The notes beneath the pieces are model-generated. The model saw only the letters and a program-made list of their open reading frames with translations, was not told the origin of the DNA and ran no database searches. Made by a program: the position numbers and the translations under genes. A stretch of DNA of 12,277 nt from Bacteroidota bacterium (GTDB lineage Bacteria; Bacteroidota; Ignavibacteria; Kapaibacteriales; UBA2268): assembly GCA_022708005.1 (NCBI GenBank), contig JAKIZN010000022.1:1-12277 (forward strand), in the 5' to 3' direction. Positions 1 through 7,312 of the stretch are shown here, one piece after another (the first letter of the stretch is position 1; every line of letters begins with the position of its first letter).

Positions 1-812
1 ATATTGATTATAAAATTGGGCATTACGTAAAAATTGTAATGGACGAAGTTTTTGGAATAGAAAACTTTAGAAATGACATTACAAGGATTAAGTGCAATCC
101 GAAAAATTTTAACAGAATTGGCTACGGAAATATAAAAGATATGATTCTTTTTTACACAAAGTCAAATAATCCAATTTGGAATGAGCCACGAGAAAAATAC
201 ACTCAAAAAGATTTTGAAGAACTTTTTCCCAAAATAGATAAGCAAGGAAGACGATACACTACCGTCCCGATTCATGCGCCGGGCGAAACAGAAAGCGGCA
301 AATCTAATCAACCTTTTAAAGGTATGATGCCACCAAAAGGAAGGCATTGGAGAACAAGCGTCGAGACATTAGAGCAATGGGACAAAGAAGGTTTAATTGA
401 ATGGTCTTCAACGGGCAATCCAAGAAAAATTATTTTTGCAGACGAGCGAGAAGGCAAGCGAGTCCAAGACATTTGGGAATACAAAGATCCGCAATACCCA
501 ACCTATCCCACTGAAAAAAATTCTGATTTGCTTGATTTAATCATTAAAACTTCTTCTAACGAGAGTAGCATTGTGCTTGACTGCTTTTGCGGTTCAGGAA
601 CAACGCTGAAATCTGCTCAAATAAATGGAAGAAAATGGATAGGTATAGACCAGTCAGAGTACGCGGTAAGAGCAACCATAAACAAACTTGAAGCGGTTGG
701 AGAAGACCTTTTTGCTAACAAGCCAGAATACGATTTTGAAGAATTAGAAGATAGCTCAGCCTACTCTCCTATTCCCATATCAGCCCAAACTACGCTAAAG
801 CACTACGTTTAG
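1..812 (+). CDS. Beta-class site-specific DNA methyltransferase (Mod-like), 5' end outside window
   Basis: Transfers a methyl group from AdoMet to an exocyclic amino group of DNA (N6-adenine or N4-cytosine). The frame is open to the left edge (codons from base 3), reading IDYKIGHYVKIV into MDEVFG-IENFRNDI. This block typically follows the catalytic DPPY motif in Mod-type enzymes, so the ATG at 39 is internal and motif IV lies outside the window. Visible parts, numbered from that ATG: LFYTKS near 37-42; a probable target-recognition region at about 45-145; the YPTEKN block at 156-161, equivalent to the usual YPTQKP; and the AdoMet-binding motif DCFCGSGTT at 181-189, followed by GRKWIGID. Motif I lying C-terminal to the target-recognition region fits the beta arrangement. 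The last 35 residues are acidic and not recognisable. Downstream it meets rmlD tail to tail, so no restriction partner follows. It could be a type III Mod, a type II enzyme or an orphan enzyme. Confidence 0.88.
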   Translation, partial: IDYKIGHYVKIVMDEVFGIENFRNDITRIKCNPKNFNRIGYGNIKDMILFYTKSNNPIWNEPREKYTQKDFEELFPKIDKQGRRYTTVPIHAPGETESGKSNQPFKGMMPPKGRHWRTSVETLEQWDKEGLIEWSSTGNPRKIIFADEREGKRVQDIWEYKDPQYPTYPTEKNSDLLDLIIKTSSNESSIVLDCFCGSGTTLKSAQINGRKWIGIDQSEYAVRATINKLEAVGEDLFANKPEYDFEELEDSSAYSPIPISAQTTLKHYV

Positions 813-886
813 TTTTCTGCATAAAGTTTGCCTGTGTAGTAAATTTTGTTTTTATAAATTGGGGAAGTGTTGGAGAAGAAGCCCCC

Positions 887-1714
887 CTACTTCGCAAAGT
901 AATCTCGCAAAACTGCTCTCCAATGCGGATTTTCTTTGCCAATTGCTTTGAAAAATTTGGCAGCACTCATAGCCGAAAATTTAGGTCTTTTGGCTACGGA
1001 AGGAAATTTGTCCATACTTACTGGCAAAATATCTGTCTCAAAGCCAAATATTTCTCGCACTTCCAAAGCTAACTCGAAGCGAGAAGCAAATCCCGACGGC
1101 ACTAAATGATACAGCCCAGATAGACCGCTCTGTAGTGCAGCAGCAACATTTTCTACGACAAACTTTGTAGATGTAGGCACAGAAGTTTCATCATTCGATA
1201 CACTCAAAGCGCTCTTGCCTTTCGCCCACTGCCTCAATTTATAAATGAAATTTTGCTCTCCTTTGCCATAGAGCCAGCTAACCCTAAATAGCAGCCCATT
1301 TTCAGCATTTTTCAAAAATAGCTTCTCACCCTCGAGCTTTGTTTTTCCATACATGTTTATCGGCTGCGGGCTATCTTCTTCAGTATATGGCTCGTAAAAA
1401 AATTTCCCAGAGAAAACGTAATCCGTACTGAAATGCACAGCCGCCGCACCAAACTCAGCCGAAATAGTTGCCACGTTCATCGGTCCGATAGCATTAGCCT
1501 GCCGAGCAGCAACTGTATTAATTTCAGCTTGCTCGACTTGGTTATAAGCTGCGCAGTTCACTATAAAATTCGGCTTAGCAGAGCGAACCAACTTTCGCAA
1601 AGCATCTGCATCTGCAATATCGATTCTATTAATATCGCGAGCAACAACATTAGCGCCATTAGCACGAAAAAAGCGAACGAACTCTTTGCCTAACTGCCCC
1701 TTGCTGCCAAGCAC
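887..1714 (-). CDS. rmlD: RmlD-like dTDP-4-dehydrorhamnose reductase; N-terminus uncertain
   Basis: Last step of dTDP-L-rhamnose synthesis: NADPH-dependent reduction of dTDP-4-dehydro-L-rhamnose in the cytoplasm. Numbered from the GTG at 1714: the Rossmann loop GSKGQLG at 3-9, NCAAYNQVEQAE at 53-64, STDYVFSG at 96-103, and the catalytic Y122-GKT-K126. SWLYG at 146-150 and DETSVPTST at 175-183 match the family. The GTG start cuts into the first beta strand, because the upstream frame reads SKKFLV, so the true protein is probably longer. That frame stays open back to a TAG at 1757-1759 but holds only rare starts (CTG at 1744, ATT at 1753). An ATG at 1740 is in another frame and would join this one if the A6 run at 1721-1726 had one more A. 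It is the last gene of the SDR-rmlB-rmlD run and overlaps or abuts the rmlB stop. Related sugar-nucleotide reductases remain possible. Confidence 0.85.
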   Translation of the reverse strand: MLGSKGQLGKEFVRFFRANGANVVARDINRIDIADADALRKLVRSAKPNFIVNCAAYNQVEQAEINTVAARQANAIGPMNVATISAEFGAAAVHFSTDYVFSGKFFYEPYTEEDSPQPINMYGKTKLEGEKLFLKNAENGLLFRVSWLYGKGEQNFIYKLRQWAKGKSALSVSNDETSVPTSTKFVVENVAAALQSGLSGLYHLVPSGFASRFELALEVREIFGFETDILPVSMDKFPSVAKRPKFSAMSAAKFFKAIGKENPHWRAVLRDYFAK

Positions 1715-1748
1715 AAGAAATTTTTTCGATAATATTTCATTCAGCTCG

Positions 1749-2735
1749 CTAATAAACTATGCTCCAATACTTTCTTAAAAATTCGAGTTTAGCTATAGCC
1801 CAATCAGCATTATCGTAATACCATTGAATAGTCTTTTCGATGCCTGCTTCAAACTTTATTTTAGCCCGCCATCCAGTCAAATTATAGATTTTATCACAAT
1901 TTAAAGAATACCTAAAATCATGTCCGAGCCTATCTTTAACAAATTCAATCAAAGAGTGGGGCTTTTGCATAATATCCAAAATCGCCTTCACAACATATAT
2001 ATTTTGCCTTTCCTCGCCACTACCAATATTATACGCTTCGCCCACAACACCTTTGCTAATAAGCATATACATCGCTTCGACTGAATCATCTACATGCAGC
2101 CACTCTCTAACGTTCAGCCCTTGACCATATACGGGTATTTTCTCATCGTTCAAAGCCTTTAGAAATACTACTGGAACTAATTTTTCTGGATATTGAAATG
2201 CTCCATAATTATTCGACGGTCGCAGAGTAATCACAGGCAAGCCGTAAGTCCTAAAATATGCAGAGCCGAGCATATCCGCAGCAGTTTTGCTGACTGAATA
2301 AGGTGAATTTGGATTTAGTGCAGTGCTTTCATAAAAATAACCGCTCTCGCTTAGCTCCCCATATACTTCATCAGTTGCCACATTAAGAAATTTTTCCACT
2401 CCATGCTTGCGGGCAGCGTCAAGCATTACTTGCGTGCCTATAACATTTGTTTTCAAAAACGGAGAAGCATCTAAAATACTCCTATCCACGTGAGATTCAG
2501 CCGCACCATGAACTACTACATCTGGCTTTTCTTGGGCAAAAATTTCATCAATAGAGGCTGAGTTAGTTATATCACAATGATAAAACTTTATTTTTTTCTC
2601 GATAGCGGCTATACGCGTCCTATCGCCTGCATAAGAAAGGCTATCGACTGCAATAACGCTATCGCCTTGCTCAACGCAATAACTCGCGAAACGGCTAAAA
2701 ATAAATCCCGCTGCACCTGTGATTAAAATTTTCAT
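1749..2735 (-). CDS. rmlB: dTDP-glucose 4,6-dehydratase
   Basis: Converts dTDP-glucose to dTDP-4-keto-6-deoxyglucose with bound NAD+, the entry to rhamnose and other deoxysugars for surface polysaccharide. At 328 aa it has the family's usual length. Visible: a Rossmann loop TGAAGFIFS at 6-14, AAESHVDRSI at 78-87, the catalytic T121-D122-E123 in ATDEVYG, Y146-SVS-K150, RPSNNYG at 172-178 with QYPEKLVP at 181-188, REWLHVDD at 210-217, and DRLGHDFRY at 268-276. These together separate RmlB from other epimerase/dehydratases. The third glycine of the GxxGxxG loop, nearly always present in this family, is Phe13 here (codon TTT at 2697-2699). The ATG at 2735 lies 2 nt after the SDR stop, and a GGGGAT stretch in the SDR tail may serve as ribosome binding site. 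It is co-transcribed with the flanking SDR and rmlD. No rmlA or rmlC is present in the window. Confidence 0.93.
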   Translation of the reverse strand: MKILITGAAGFIFSRFASYCVEQGDSVIAVDSLSYAGDRTRIAAIEKKIKFYHCDITNSASIDEIFAQEKPDVVVHGAAESHVDRSILDASPFLKTNVIGTQVMLDAARKHGVEKFLNVATDEVYGELSESGYFYESTALNPNSPYSVSKTAADMLGSAYFRTYGLPVITLRPSNNYGAFQYPEKLVPVVFLKALNDEKIPVYGQGLNVREWLHVDDSVEAMYMLISKGVVGEAYNIGSGEERQNIYVVKAILDIMQKPHSLIEFVKDRLGHDFRYSLNCDKIYNLTGWRAKIKFEAGIEKTIQWYYDNADWAIAKLEFLRKYWSIVY

Positions 2736-2737
2736 AT

Positions 2738-3457
2738 TTATAAATCCCCATTCTGTGGGCGTATCGACATTTCCTCAATCATTAAATTATGCGTAATCGC
2801 ATTATCTATCGAACTAACTATAACTTTTGCTAAACTCTCGGGCGACATCATAACTTCGCCATACTCCGAGCGAACCTTTGGCGACCAAATTGCTGTATTA
2901 GTCGCACCCGGTATAAAGTTTATTATTTTTATGCCGCTCTTTCGCACTTCCAATCTAAGTGTTTTCATGGCTTCGAGCAGCGCCGCTTTGCTTGAGCCAT
3001 ATATAGTGGAGCGAGAAAAATTATTGATTGCAGCAACAGATATAACGTTTGCAATAACGCCAAATCCGCTTTCTAACATCTTTGGCAATAGCGACTGCGT
3101 TATCAAAATTGGCGACTTATAATTAATATTTATCGTTGAATTAATATCATCAAAGTTAAAATTAATAAAATCTTTAAAAATTCCTATGCCAGCGTTATTT
3201 ATCAATATATCGGGATAGGCGTTCAGCCTATTTAGCTTTTCTAACGCTCCGAGAACTTCCAGCTCTTTGCTCATATCGAAATGCAAAAATTTGATGCCCT
3301 CCGCTTCTATATCAAATCCGTCAAAACTATTGGCAGAAGACGCAGTTAAGATTAATTTGCAACCAGAATTTGAAAGTTCGCGGGCGATTTCTTTGCCTAT
3401 GCCCTTGCTCGCACCGGTTATCATTACAGTTTTTGCAGCAAATCCATTATATTTCAT
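2738..3457 (-). CDS. Short-chain dehydrogenase/reductase (classical SDR)
   Basis: A 239-aa NAD(P)H-dependent oxidoreductase of the classical SDR family; the substrate is unknown. All the fold's signature elements are present: TGASKGIG at 14-21 (cofactor loop), Asp61 (adenine contact), NNAG at 87-90, the catalytic tetrad N112, S140, Y153 and K157 (YGSSK), and PG at 183-184 after the active site. The Ser-Tyr spacing of 13 is normal. The N-terminus has no signal peptide, so it is cytoplasmic. It is the first gene of a leftward run and ends 2 nt before rmlB, so it may act on a nucleotide sugar or polysaccharide precursor. However, SDRs of this kind also serve lipid and ketone reduction, and the context argument is only suggestive. 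The ATG at 3457 is the first in frame. The gene is divergent from folC across 69 bp. Confidence 0.85.
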   Translation of the reverse strand: MKYNGFAAKTVMITGASKGIGKEIARELSNSGCKLILTASSANSFDGFDIEAEGIKFLHFDMSKELEVLGALEKLNRLNAYPDILINNAGIGIFKDFINFNFDDINSTININYKSPILITQSLLPKMLESGFGVIANVISVAAINNFSRSTIYGSSKAALLEAMKTLRLEVRKSGIKIINFIPGATNTAIWSPKVRSEYGEVMMSPESLAKVIVSSIDNAITHNLMIEEMSIRPQNGDL

Positions 3458-3526
3458 AGCTCGTTACCGAATTATTTGTAATTTTGCATGTTTCGCCCTA
3501 AATATTGTGCAATTTAAGTTTTAAAA
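3458..3526. promoter_or_regulatory. Divergent intergenic region between the SDR gene and folC
   Basis: Only 69 bp separate the two opposite starts, so promoters for both leftward sugar genes and rightward folC must lie here or inside the genes. On the + strand TAATTTTG at 3479-3486 fits the Bacteroidota -7 consensus TAnnTTTG, but there is no TTG at the usual distance upstream. No convincing element was found for the minus strand, and neither start has a Shine-Dalgarno. Assignment is weak. Confidence 0.25.
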
Positions 3527-4792
3527 ATGACAGATACAAAAGAAAATGTATTAAAAAGGCTATTTGCCCTTGAACGAAAAGGCATGAAGCCCGGATTAGA
3601 AAGAACTTTAGCCGTTCTTTCGGCAATTGGCAATCCGCACAAGAAATTTCCGTCTATACATATAGCTGGGACTAACGGCAAAGGCTCTGTGGCTTCGCTG
3701 ATAGCTTCGATACTCAGCGAGGCTGGCTATAAAGTGGGTTTATACACTTCTCCGCATATAAAAGACTTTAATGAACGAATAAAAATTGGCAATCAGATGA
3801 TTTCTGATGAAGAAATGCTCTGCATTGCCCAAAAATTACTCGACGAAGGCAAAAAAGTTGATGCGACATTTTTTGAAATCACAACTGCATTAGCTTTTCA
3901 GCACTTTGCCGATAAAAATATAGATGTGGCAGTTGTGGAAACTGGGCTCGGCGGTAGGTTTGATTCCACAAATGTTTTATTGCCACTTTTGAGCGTAATC
4001 ACAAGTATTGATATAGACCACACTGATTATCTTGGCTCCACTTTGAAGGAAATTGCATTCGAAAAAGCTGGGATTATCAAGCTTGGCGTTCCTTGCATTG
4101 TTGCCGAAGCGGCGGCAGAAGTTAGAAATACAATTATCGAAGTCGCACTCGAAAATTTTTCGGATATTACATTTTCGACGCATTTAAAATGTGAAATTGT
4201 TGGATATGAAGGCAATTTAAAAATGAGGCTAAATATCGAGAGCGAAAGAGCTTACTATATGCTGCTCACTCCGCTTGCAGGCAAGCATCAGGCAGTAAAT
4301 CACACGCTGGCAGTGGCAGCAGCCGAAAAGCTTAGTAGACAATTTCACATTTCAGATGAAAACATAATCAATGGCGTGAAAAATGTTAAGCTAAACACTA
4401 GGTTGCGAAGCAGAGTGGAAGTGATAAGTTCCGAACCTTTGATTATATTGGATACAGCGCATAATCCCGCAGCTTTTGCAGCACTTCGAGATTTGCTATC
4501 GCAGACGCATCCAAACACGAAATTTAATCTACTTTTTGGAGCTATGTCGGACAAAGATATAGCGTCTATGCTTGTTAATATCAAGCCGATAGTTAGCGAT
4601 TTGATTATCACGGAGCCGAAAATTAAGCGAGCCGAAAGCATATCGCAGATTGAAAAATTTGCTGTTGCGGCTGGATTTGAGCATCTCGTAAAAATACAAG
4701 AGCCGCAGGGGGCTTATTTGCATGCAAAATCGCTCGGGAATCCTTTGTTAGTGGCTGGCTCTTTTTATTTGCTTGGCGATATAGATGCGTAG
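3527..4792 (+). CDS. folC: Folylpolyglutamate synthase / dihydrofolate synthase
   Basis: ATP-dependent ligase of the Mur-ligase superfamily that adds L-glutamate to dihydropteroate and/or to reduced folates, trapping and activating folate cofactors in the cytoplasm. The 421-aa length is normal. Visible: the P-loop IAGTNGKGS at 46-54, TSPHI at 74-78, FFEITTALAF at 115-124, ETGLGGRFDSTN at 138-149, the Mg-binding DHTDYLG at 164-170, FEKAGI at 178-183 whose Lys180 is the usual carbamylated lysine, GKHQAVNH at 252-259, and LDTAHNP at 308-314 opening the C-terminal domain. GSFYL at 411-415 is the usual end motif. The ATG at 3527 gives the expected N-terminus; there is no Shine-Dalgarno. It stands alone between a divergent SDR and a convergent aspartokinase. 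Sequence alone does not tell a mono- from a bifunctional enzyme. Confidence 0.95.
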   Translation: MTDTKENVLKRLFALERKGMKPGLERTLAVLSAIGNPHKKFPSIHIAGTNGKGSVASLIASILSEAGYKVGLYTSPHIKDFNERIKIGNQMISDEEMLCIAQKLLDEGKKVDATFFEITTALAFQHFADKNIDVAVVETGLGGRFDSTNVLLPLLSVITSIDIDHTDYLGSTLKEIAFEKAGIIKLGVPCIVAEAAAEVRNTIIEVALENFSDITFSTHLKCEIVGYEGNLKMRLNIESERAYYMLLTPLAGKHQAVNHTLAVAAAEKLSRQFHISDENIINGVKNVKLNTRLRSRVEVISSEPLIILDTAHNPAAFAALRDLLSQTHPNTKFNLLFGAMSDKDIASMLVNIKPIVSDLIITEPKIKRAESISQIEKFAVAAGFEHLVKIQEPQGAYLHAKSLGNPLLVAGSFYLLGDIDA

Positions 4793-4798
4793 CGCCAA
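4773..4798. terminator. Possible weak bidirectional terminator at the folC / aspartokinase junction
   Basis: TTGGCG (4773-4778) and CGCCAA (4793-4798) form a 6-bp stem with a 14-nt loop that spans the folC stop. It is followed on the + strand, after a few bases, by ATTTTCTTT. The two genes converge with only 19 bp between their stops, where a terminator is expected. The stem is short and the T-tract is offset, so the call is tentative. Confidence 0.25.
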
Positions 4799-4811
4799 AT
4801 CGCAATTTTCT

Positions 4812-5975
4812 TTATGCAAGAATCAGCGAATCATGCAGTTGCTGCGATATTTCTATGGAATTATCGCTATGCCCAAGCAAAATTGTTGCGCAAGAGTGTG
4901 CAAGATTATATTTAAGCTCCTGCGGAGTAATATCTATATTCGCCAATGTCTTACAAATTAGGGTGAATTGTCCTAAATCAATATTAGCGATTGTTATTTT
5001 AGAGTTTTCCGTTTTCTCGCTTGCGAGAGTGCTGTCGTGGTTATTTGTGCGACACCGCTCGCAAATGAAAATAGGATATTTTGAATCAGAAGTTGAATTT
5101 GAAATTGTGGTACTAGCAATTCCTTGTAGCGAATGAAATTTTAGCGTTATATTGCTATTTCCCATATAAGAAAGCATATCTGGATAAATTAATTTAAGCC
5201 CATTATTTGATAATAAATTAGCAGTTTTAATTGATATACTTTCTATTGGCTTTACGTTACTATAAATAGCGGGGTCGGCAGAATATATGCAATCAACATC
5301 AGTGATAATATCTAGCTCGTCGGCTTTTAAAATAGAAGCGAGCAAAACAGCAGTTAAATTGGAACTTTCAAAGCCCATAGTTGTAATTTCGCCAGATATT
5401 GTTCTGCCGCAAAAGCCCTGCGAAATATAATGATAATTATCTTTAATATCTATATATCTCAATAGATTATTTGACGTTAGCTCATAATTTGGCGCCGCCT
5501 TCCCAAAAGTATCATCTGTAATAAGAAATGATTTAGCGTCAATTAGCTTGATATGCAAAGAGTTAGACTTCAAGAAATTGTCTAAAATTAGTAACGCCAA
5601 ATCTTCGCCAGAAGATAGCAAAATATCTTTAGTTCGGGCAGTCAATTCATTAGTAATATATACGCCCTCTAATATTCTATATAGCTGTGTTTGTTTGTTT
5701 AATAGAAGTTCATAAGTTATTGATAAATAATCTGGTTGTATTATTTCTTTAGCAAGCATTTTATGATACTCAAAAATTGAATTTAACACGCTATTTGCCT
5801 GCTCAAGATTGCGGGAATAAGCAAGCTCCGCAGCTTCGGATAGTTGCCTCGTTGTCTTGCCAAAAGCAGAAATAACAAATATCGATTTATCAGCTTTATT
5901 CTGAATTAAGTTCAATAATTCAAAGAAATTAGCTGTTTTTTTTAATACCGCACCGCCAATTTTATAAACTATCAT
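4812..5975 (-). CDS. lysC: Divergent aspartate kinase-like protein (amino-acid kinase family)
   Basis: Aspartate kinase phosphorylates L-aspartate at the head of the Lys/Thr/Met/diaminopimelate pathway. The catalytic fold is recognisable: KIGGAVL at 5-11 (usual KFGGTSV), VISAFGKTT at 34-42, SSGEDLA at 121-127, DAKSFLITDDTFGKA at 146-160, SQGFCGR at 185-191, and TDVDCIYSADP at 225-235. Several residues depart from the consensus: GRGGSD is GFESSN (201-206), DVDG is DVDC, and the GAKVLHP helix end is GLKLIYP. The C-terminus after about 290 is only about 100 aa, and I can make out at most one clear ACT-like unit (328-387) where two are usual, so feedback control may be altered. The protein starts at ATG 5975, 35 nt after truA, as the last gene of the leftward operon. 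It may be a low-activity or specialised paralogue. The family call is firm; the exact activity is not. Confidence 0.75.
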   Translation of the reverse strand: MIVYKIGGAVLKKTANFFELLNLIQNKADKSIFVISAFGKTTRQLSEAAELAYSRNLEQANSVLNSIFEYHKMLAKEIIQPDYLSITYELLLNKQTQLYRILEGVYITNELTARTKDILLSSGEDLALLILDNFLKSNSLHIKLIDAKSFLITDDTFGKAAPNYELTSNNLLRYIDIKDNYHYISQGFCGRTISGEITTMGFESSNLTAVLLASILKADELDIITDVDCIYSADPAIYSNVKPIESISIKTANLLSNNGLKLIYPDMLSYMGNSNITLKFHSLQGIASTTISNSTSDSKYPIFICERCRTNNHDSTLASEKTENSKITIANIDLGQFTLICKTLANIDITPQELKYNLAHSCATILLGHSDNSIEISQQLHDSLILA

Positions 5976-6010
5976 AGCTAATATATTTAATTATCAATAA
6001 AATACTTGAT

Positions 6011-6763
6011 TTATTTGAAAATATTAAACGGATAATATATTTTATTTAAAATCAATCCATTAGCACTAGCTAATGGAGAAATATCGACCCTGTTATTTTT
6101 ATTAAATGATTCCGCAACTGACGACAACTCTTTTTTGCCGCGAGCTATGTCTATCATTGCTCCAACAATAGTCCTAACCATTCCATACACAAATCTATCG
6201 GCTTTAATAAGTAATTGATACTTGCTTTCACTCACCTTTTTCCATTCGCATCTCTCCACATTGCAGAAATATGACTTTGTGTCTGGGTTTGCTTTTGAAA
6301 AAGCTGTAAAATCGTGTGCTCCAATGAATAGCTCTGCCGCCGCAAATAGCCTTTTTTCATCAATAGGATACTTGCAAAAAGTGGAAAATCGGCTGTCAAA
6401 AACGGAATAAACAGTAGAAAGATTATAGATATACTCCCTTGCGATAGCGGAAAATCTTGAGTGAAAGTCCATATTAACTTCGGCAGCAGCTAATACGCGA
6501 ATGTCCATCGGCAATTTTGAGTTAATTGCTTCGGGCAACTTGTCTAACGGTATGCTTGCGTGGCTAATTTGAAAATTTGCCACTTGCCCAATTGCGTGAA
6601 CGCCGGCGTCTGTCCTCCCAGCTCCAATTATGGATACGGGCTGCTTATAGCAAGACGATAGCGAAGTTTCGATTGCTTCTTGAATAGAAATTGCATTCGG
6701 CTGAAATTGCCAGCCCGAGTAGGCAGAGCCATCGTATTCAAGCAATAAAGCAATGTTTTTCAT
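6011..6763 (-). CDS. truA: tRNA pseudouridine(38-40) synthase TruA
   Basis: Isomerises uridines 38, 39 and 40 of the tRNA anticodon arm to pseudouridine in the cytoplasm. The 250-aa length is normal. Visible: LEYDGSAYSGWQFQP at 8-22, the catalytic block GAGRTDAGVHA at 47-57 with nucleophile Asp52, AREYIYNL (near 107-114), a DFTAFSK block of the KD-like fold, and FVYGMVRTIVGAMIDIARGK near the C-terminus, which carries the conserved Arg of motif III. The ATG at 6763 overlaps the hpt stop as ATGA, so translation is probably coupled to hpt. It follows tilS and hpt in one leftward transcription unit, which puts two anticodon-region tRNA modification enzymes together. Nothing is missing or unusual in the protein. 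Confidence 0.96.
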   Translation of the reverse strand: MKNIALLLEYDGSAYSGWQFQPNAISIQEAIETSLSSCYKQPVSIIGAGRTDAGVHAIGQVANFQISHASIPLDKLPEAINSKLPMDIRVLAAAEVNMDFHSRFSAIAREYIYNLSTVYSVFDSRFSTFCKYPIDEKRLFAAAELFIGAHDFTAFSKANPDTKSYFCNVERCEWKKVSESKYQLLIKADRFVYGMVRTIVGAMIDIARGKKELSSVAESFNKNNRVDISPLASANGLILNKIYYPFNIFK

Positions 6764-7311
6764 TTTTCATCAAGCGAGTATATTGCAGGGTAATTCCTGC
6801 CCGATTCAGCGTAGTCTAAACCATAGCCGACCACAAATTCCGGCGGTATTTCAATGCCAACATAGTCAGCCGACACATCAGATTGTAGCATATCTGGCTT
6901 GAGCAAGAGAGTAGCTACTTTCAAGGATTGCGGCTCATAATGAGCCAATTCCGATTTGAGTTGCACCACCGTCAGCCCAGTATCAACTATATCTTCCAAG
7001 ATAATTATGTCTTTGCCCCTAATGCTTTCAGGCAAATTGGAAACAACAACCTTGCCACTTGAAACCACTTGCGAACCATAGCTTTTAGCTCGAATAGTTT
7101 CAATTTCGCATTCCACCCTGATTTTTTTTAATAAATCCGTTGCAAAAAACATAGCGCCTTTGAGCGTAACAACAAAAACTAAATTTTTATCGGCATAGTC
7201 CTTATTGATAGCTGCTGCAATTCTATCGATAGCCCTATCGATAGCCTCAGGCTCAATCAGCACTTTAAATTTTTTGTCTCTTACTACAACTTCTTTTGGA
7301 TAAGTATTCAC
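6760..7311 (-). CDS. hpt: Hypoxanthine (guanine) phosphoribosyltransferase
   Basis: Salvages hypoxanthine and guanine to IMP and GMP using PRPP in the cytoplasm. The 183-aa length is normal. Visible: LKGAMFFATDL at 50-60 (PPi loop), SYGS at 77-80 of the flexible loop, the PRPP-binding motif ILEDIVDTGLT at 104-114, LLLKPDM around 135-141 for base recognition, and FVVGYGLDYAESGRNYP at 159-175. The start is GTG at 7311, one nt after the tilS stop; GGGAAG in the tilS tail could act as ribosome binding site. An ATG at 7313 is in another frame and runs straight into TGA. The tilS-hpt pairing is widely conserved, and in Bacillus the two proteins are known to act together on ftsH expression. Whether that holds here is unknown. 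Confidence 0.96.
   Translation of the reverse strand: MNTYPKEVVVRDKKFKVLIEPEAIDRAIDRIAAAINKDYADKNLVFVVTLKGAMFFATDLLKKIRVECEIETIRAKSYGSQVVSSGKVVVSNLPESIRGKDIIILEDIVDTGLTVVQLKSELAHYEPQSLKVATLLLKPDMLQSDVSADYVGIEIPPEFVVGYGLDYAESGRNYPAIYSLDEK
7223..7246. repeat. 12-bp perfect tandem repeat, two copies, inside hpt
   Basis: CTATCGATAGCC occurs twice head to tail (7223-7234, 7235-7246). Each copy contains the 10-bp palindrome CTATCGATAG. It encodes AIDRAIDR (residues 24-31) in the first helix of Hpt, so the duplication keeps the frame. Confidence 0.85.
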
Positions 7312-7312
7312 A

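Noticed and set aside
39..812. ATG 39 as the true start of the methyltransferase
   Set aside because: The frame continues to the left edge with conserved family residues (HYVKIVMDEVFG), and the catalytic DPPY motif is missing from the 257-aa version.
813..886. GGGG/CCCC pairing between the methyltransferase and rmlD as a terminator
   Set aside because: Only 4 bp with a long loop and no T-tract next to it. The rest of this 74-bp convergent gap shows nothing.
1433..1693. 86-aa + strand ORF inside rmlD
   Set aside because: Antisense shadow of a clearly coding frame with no ribosome binding site or motif.
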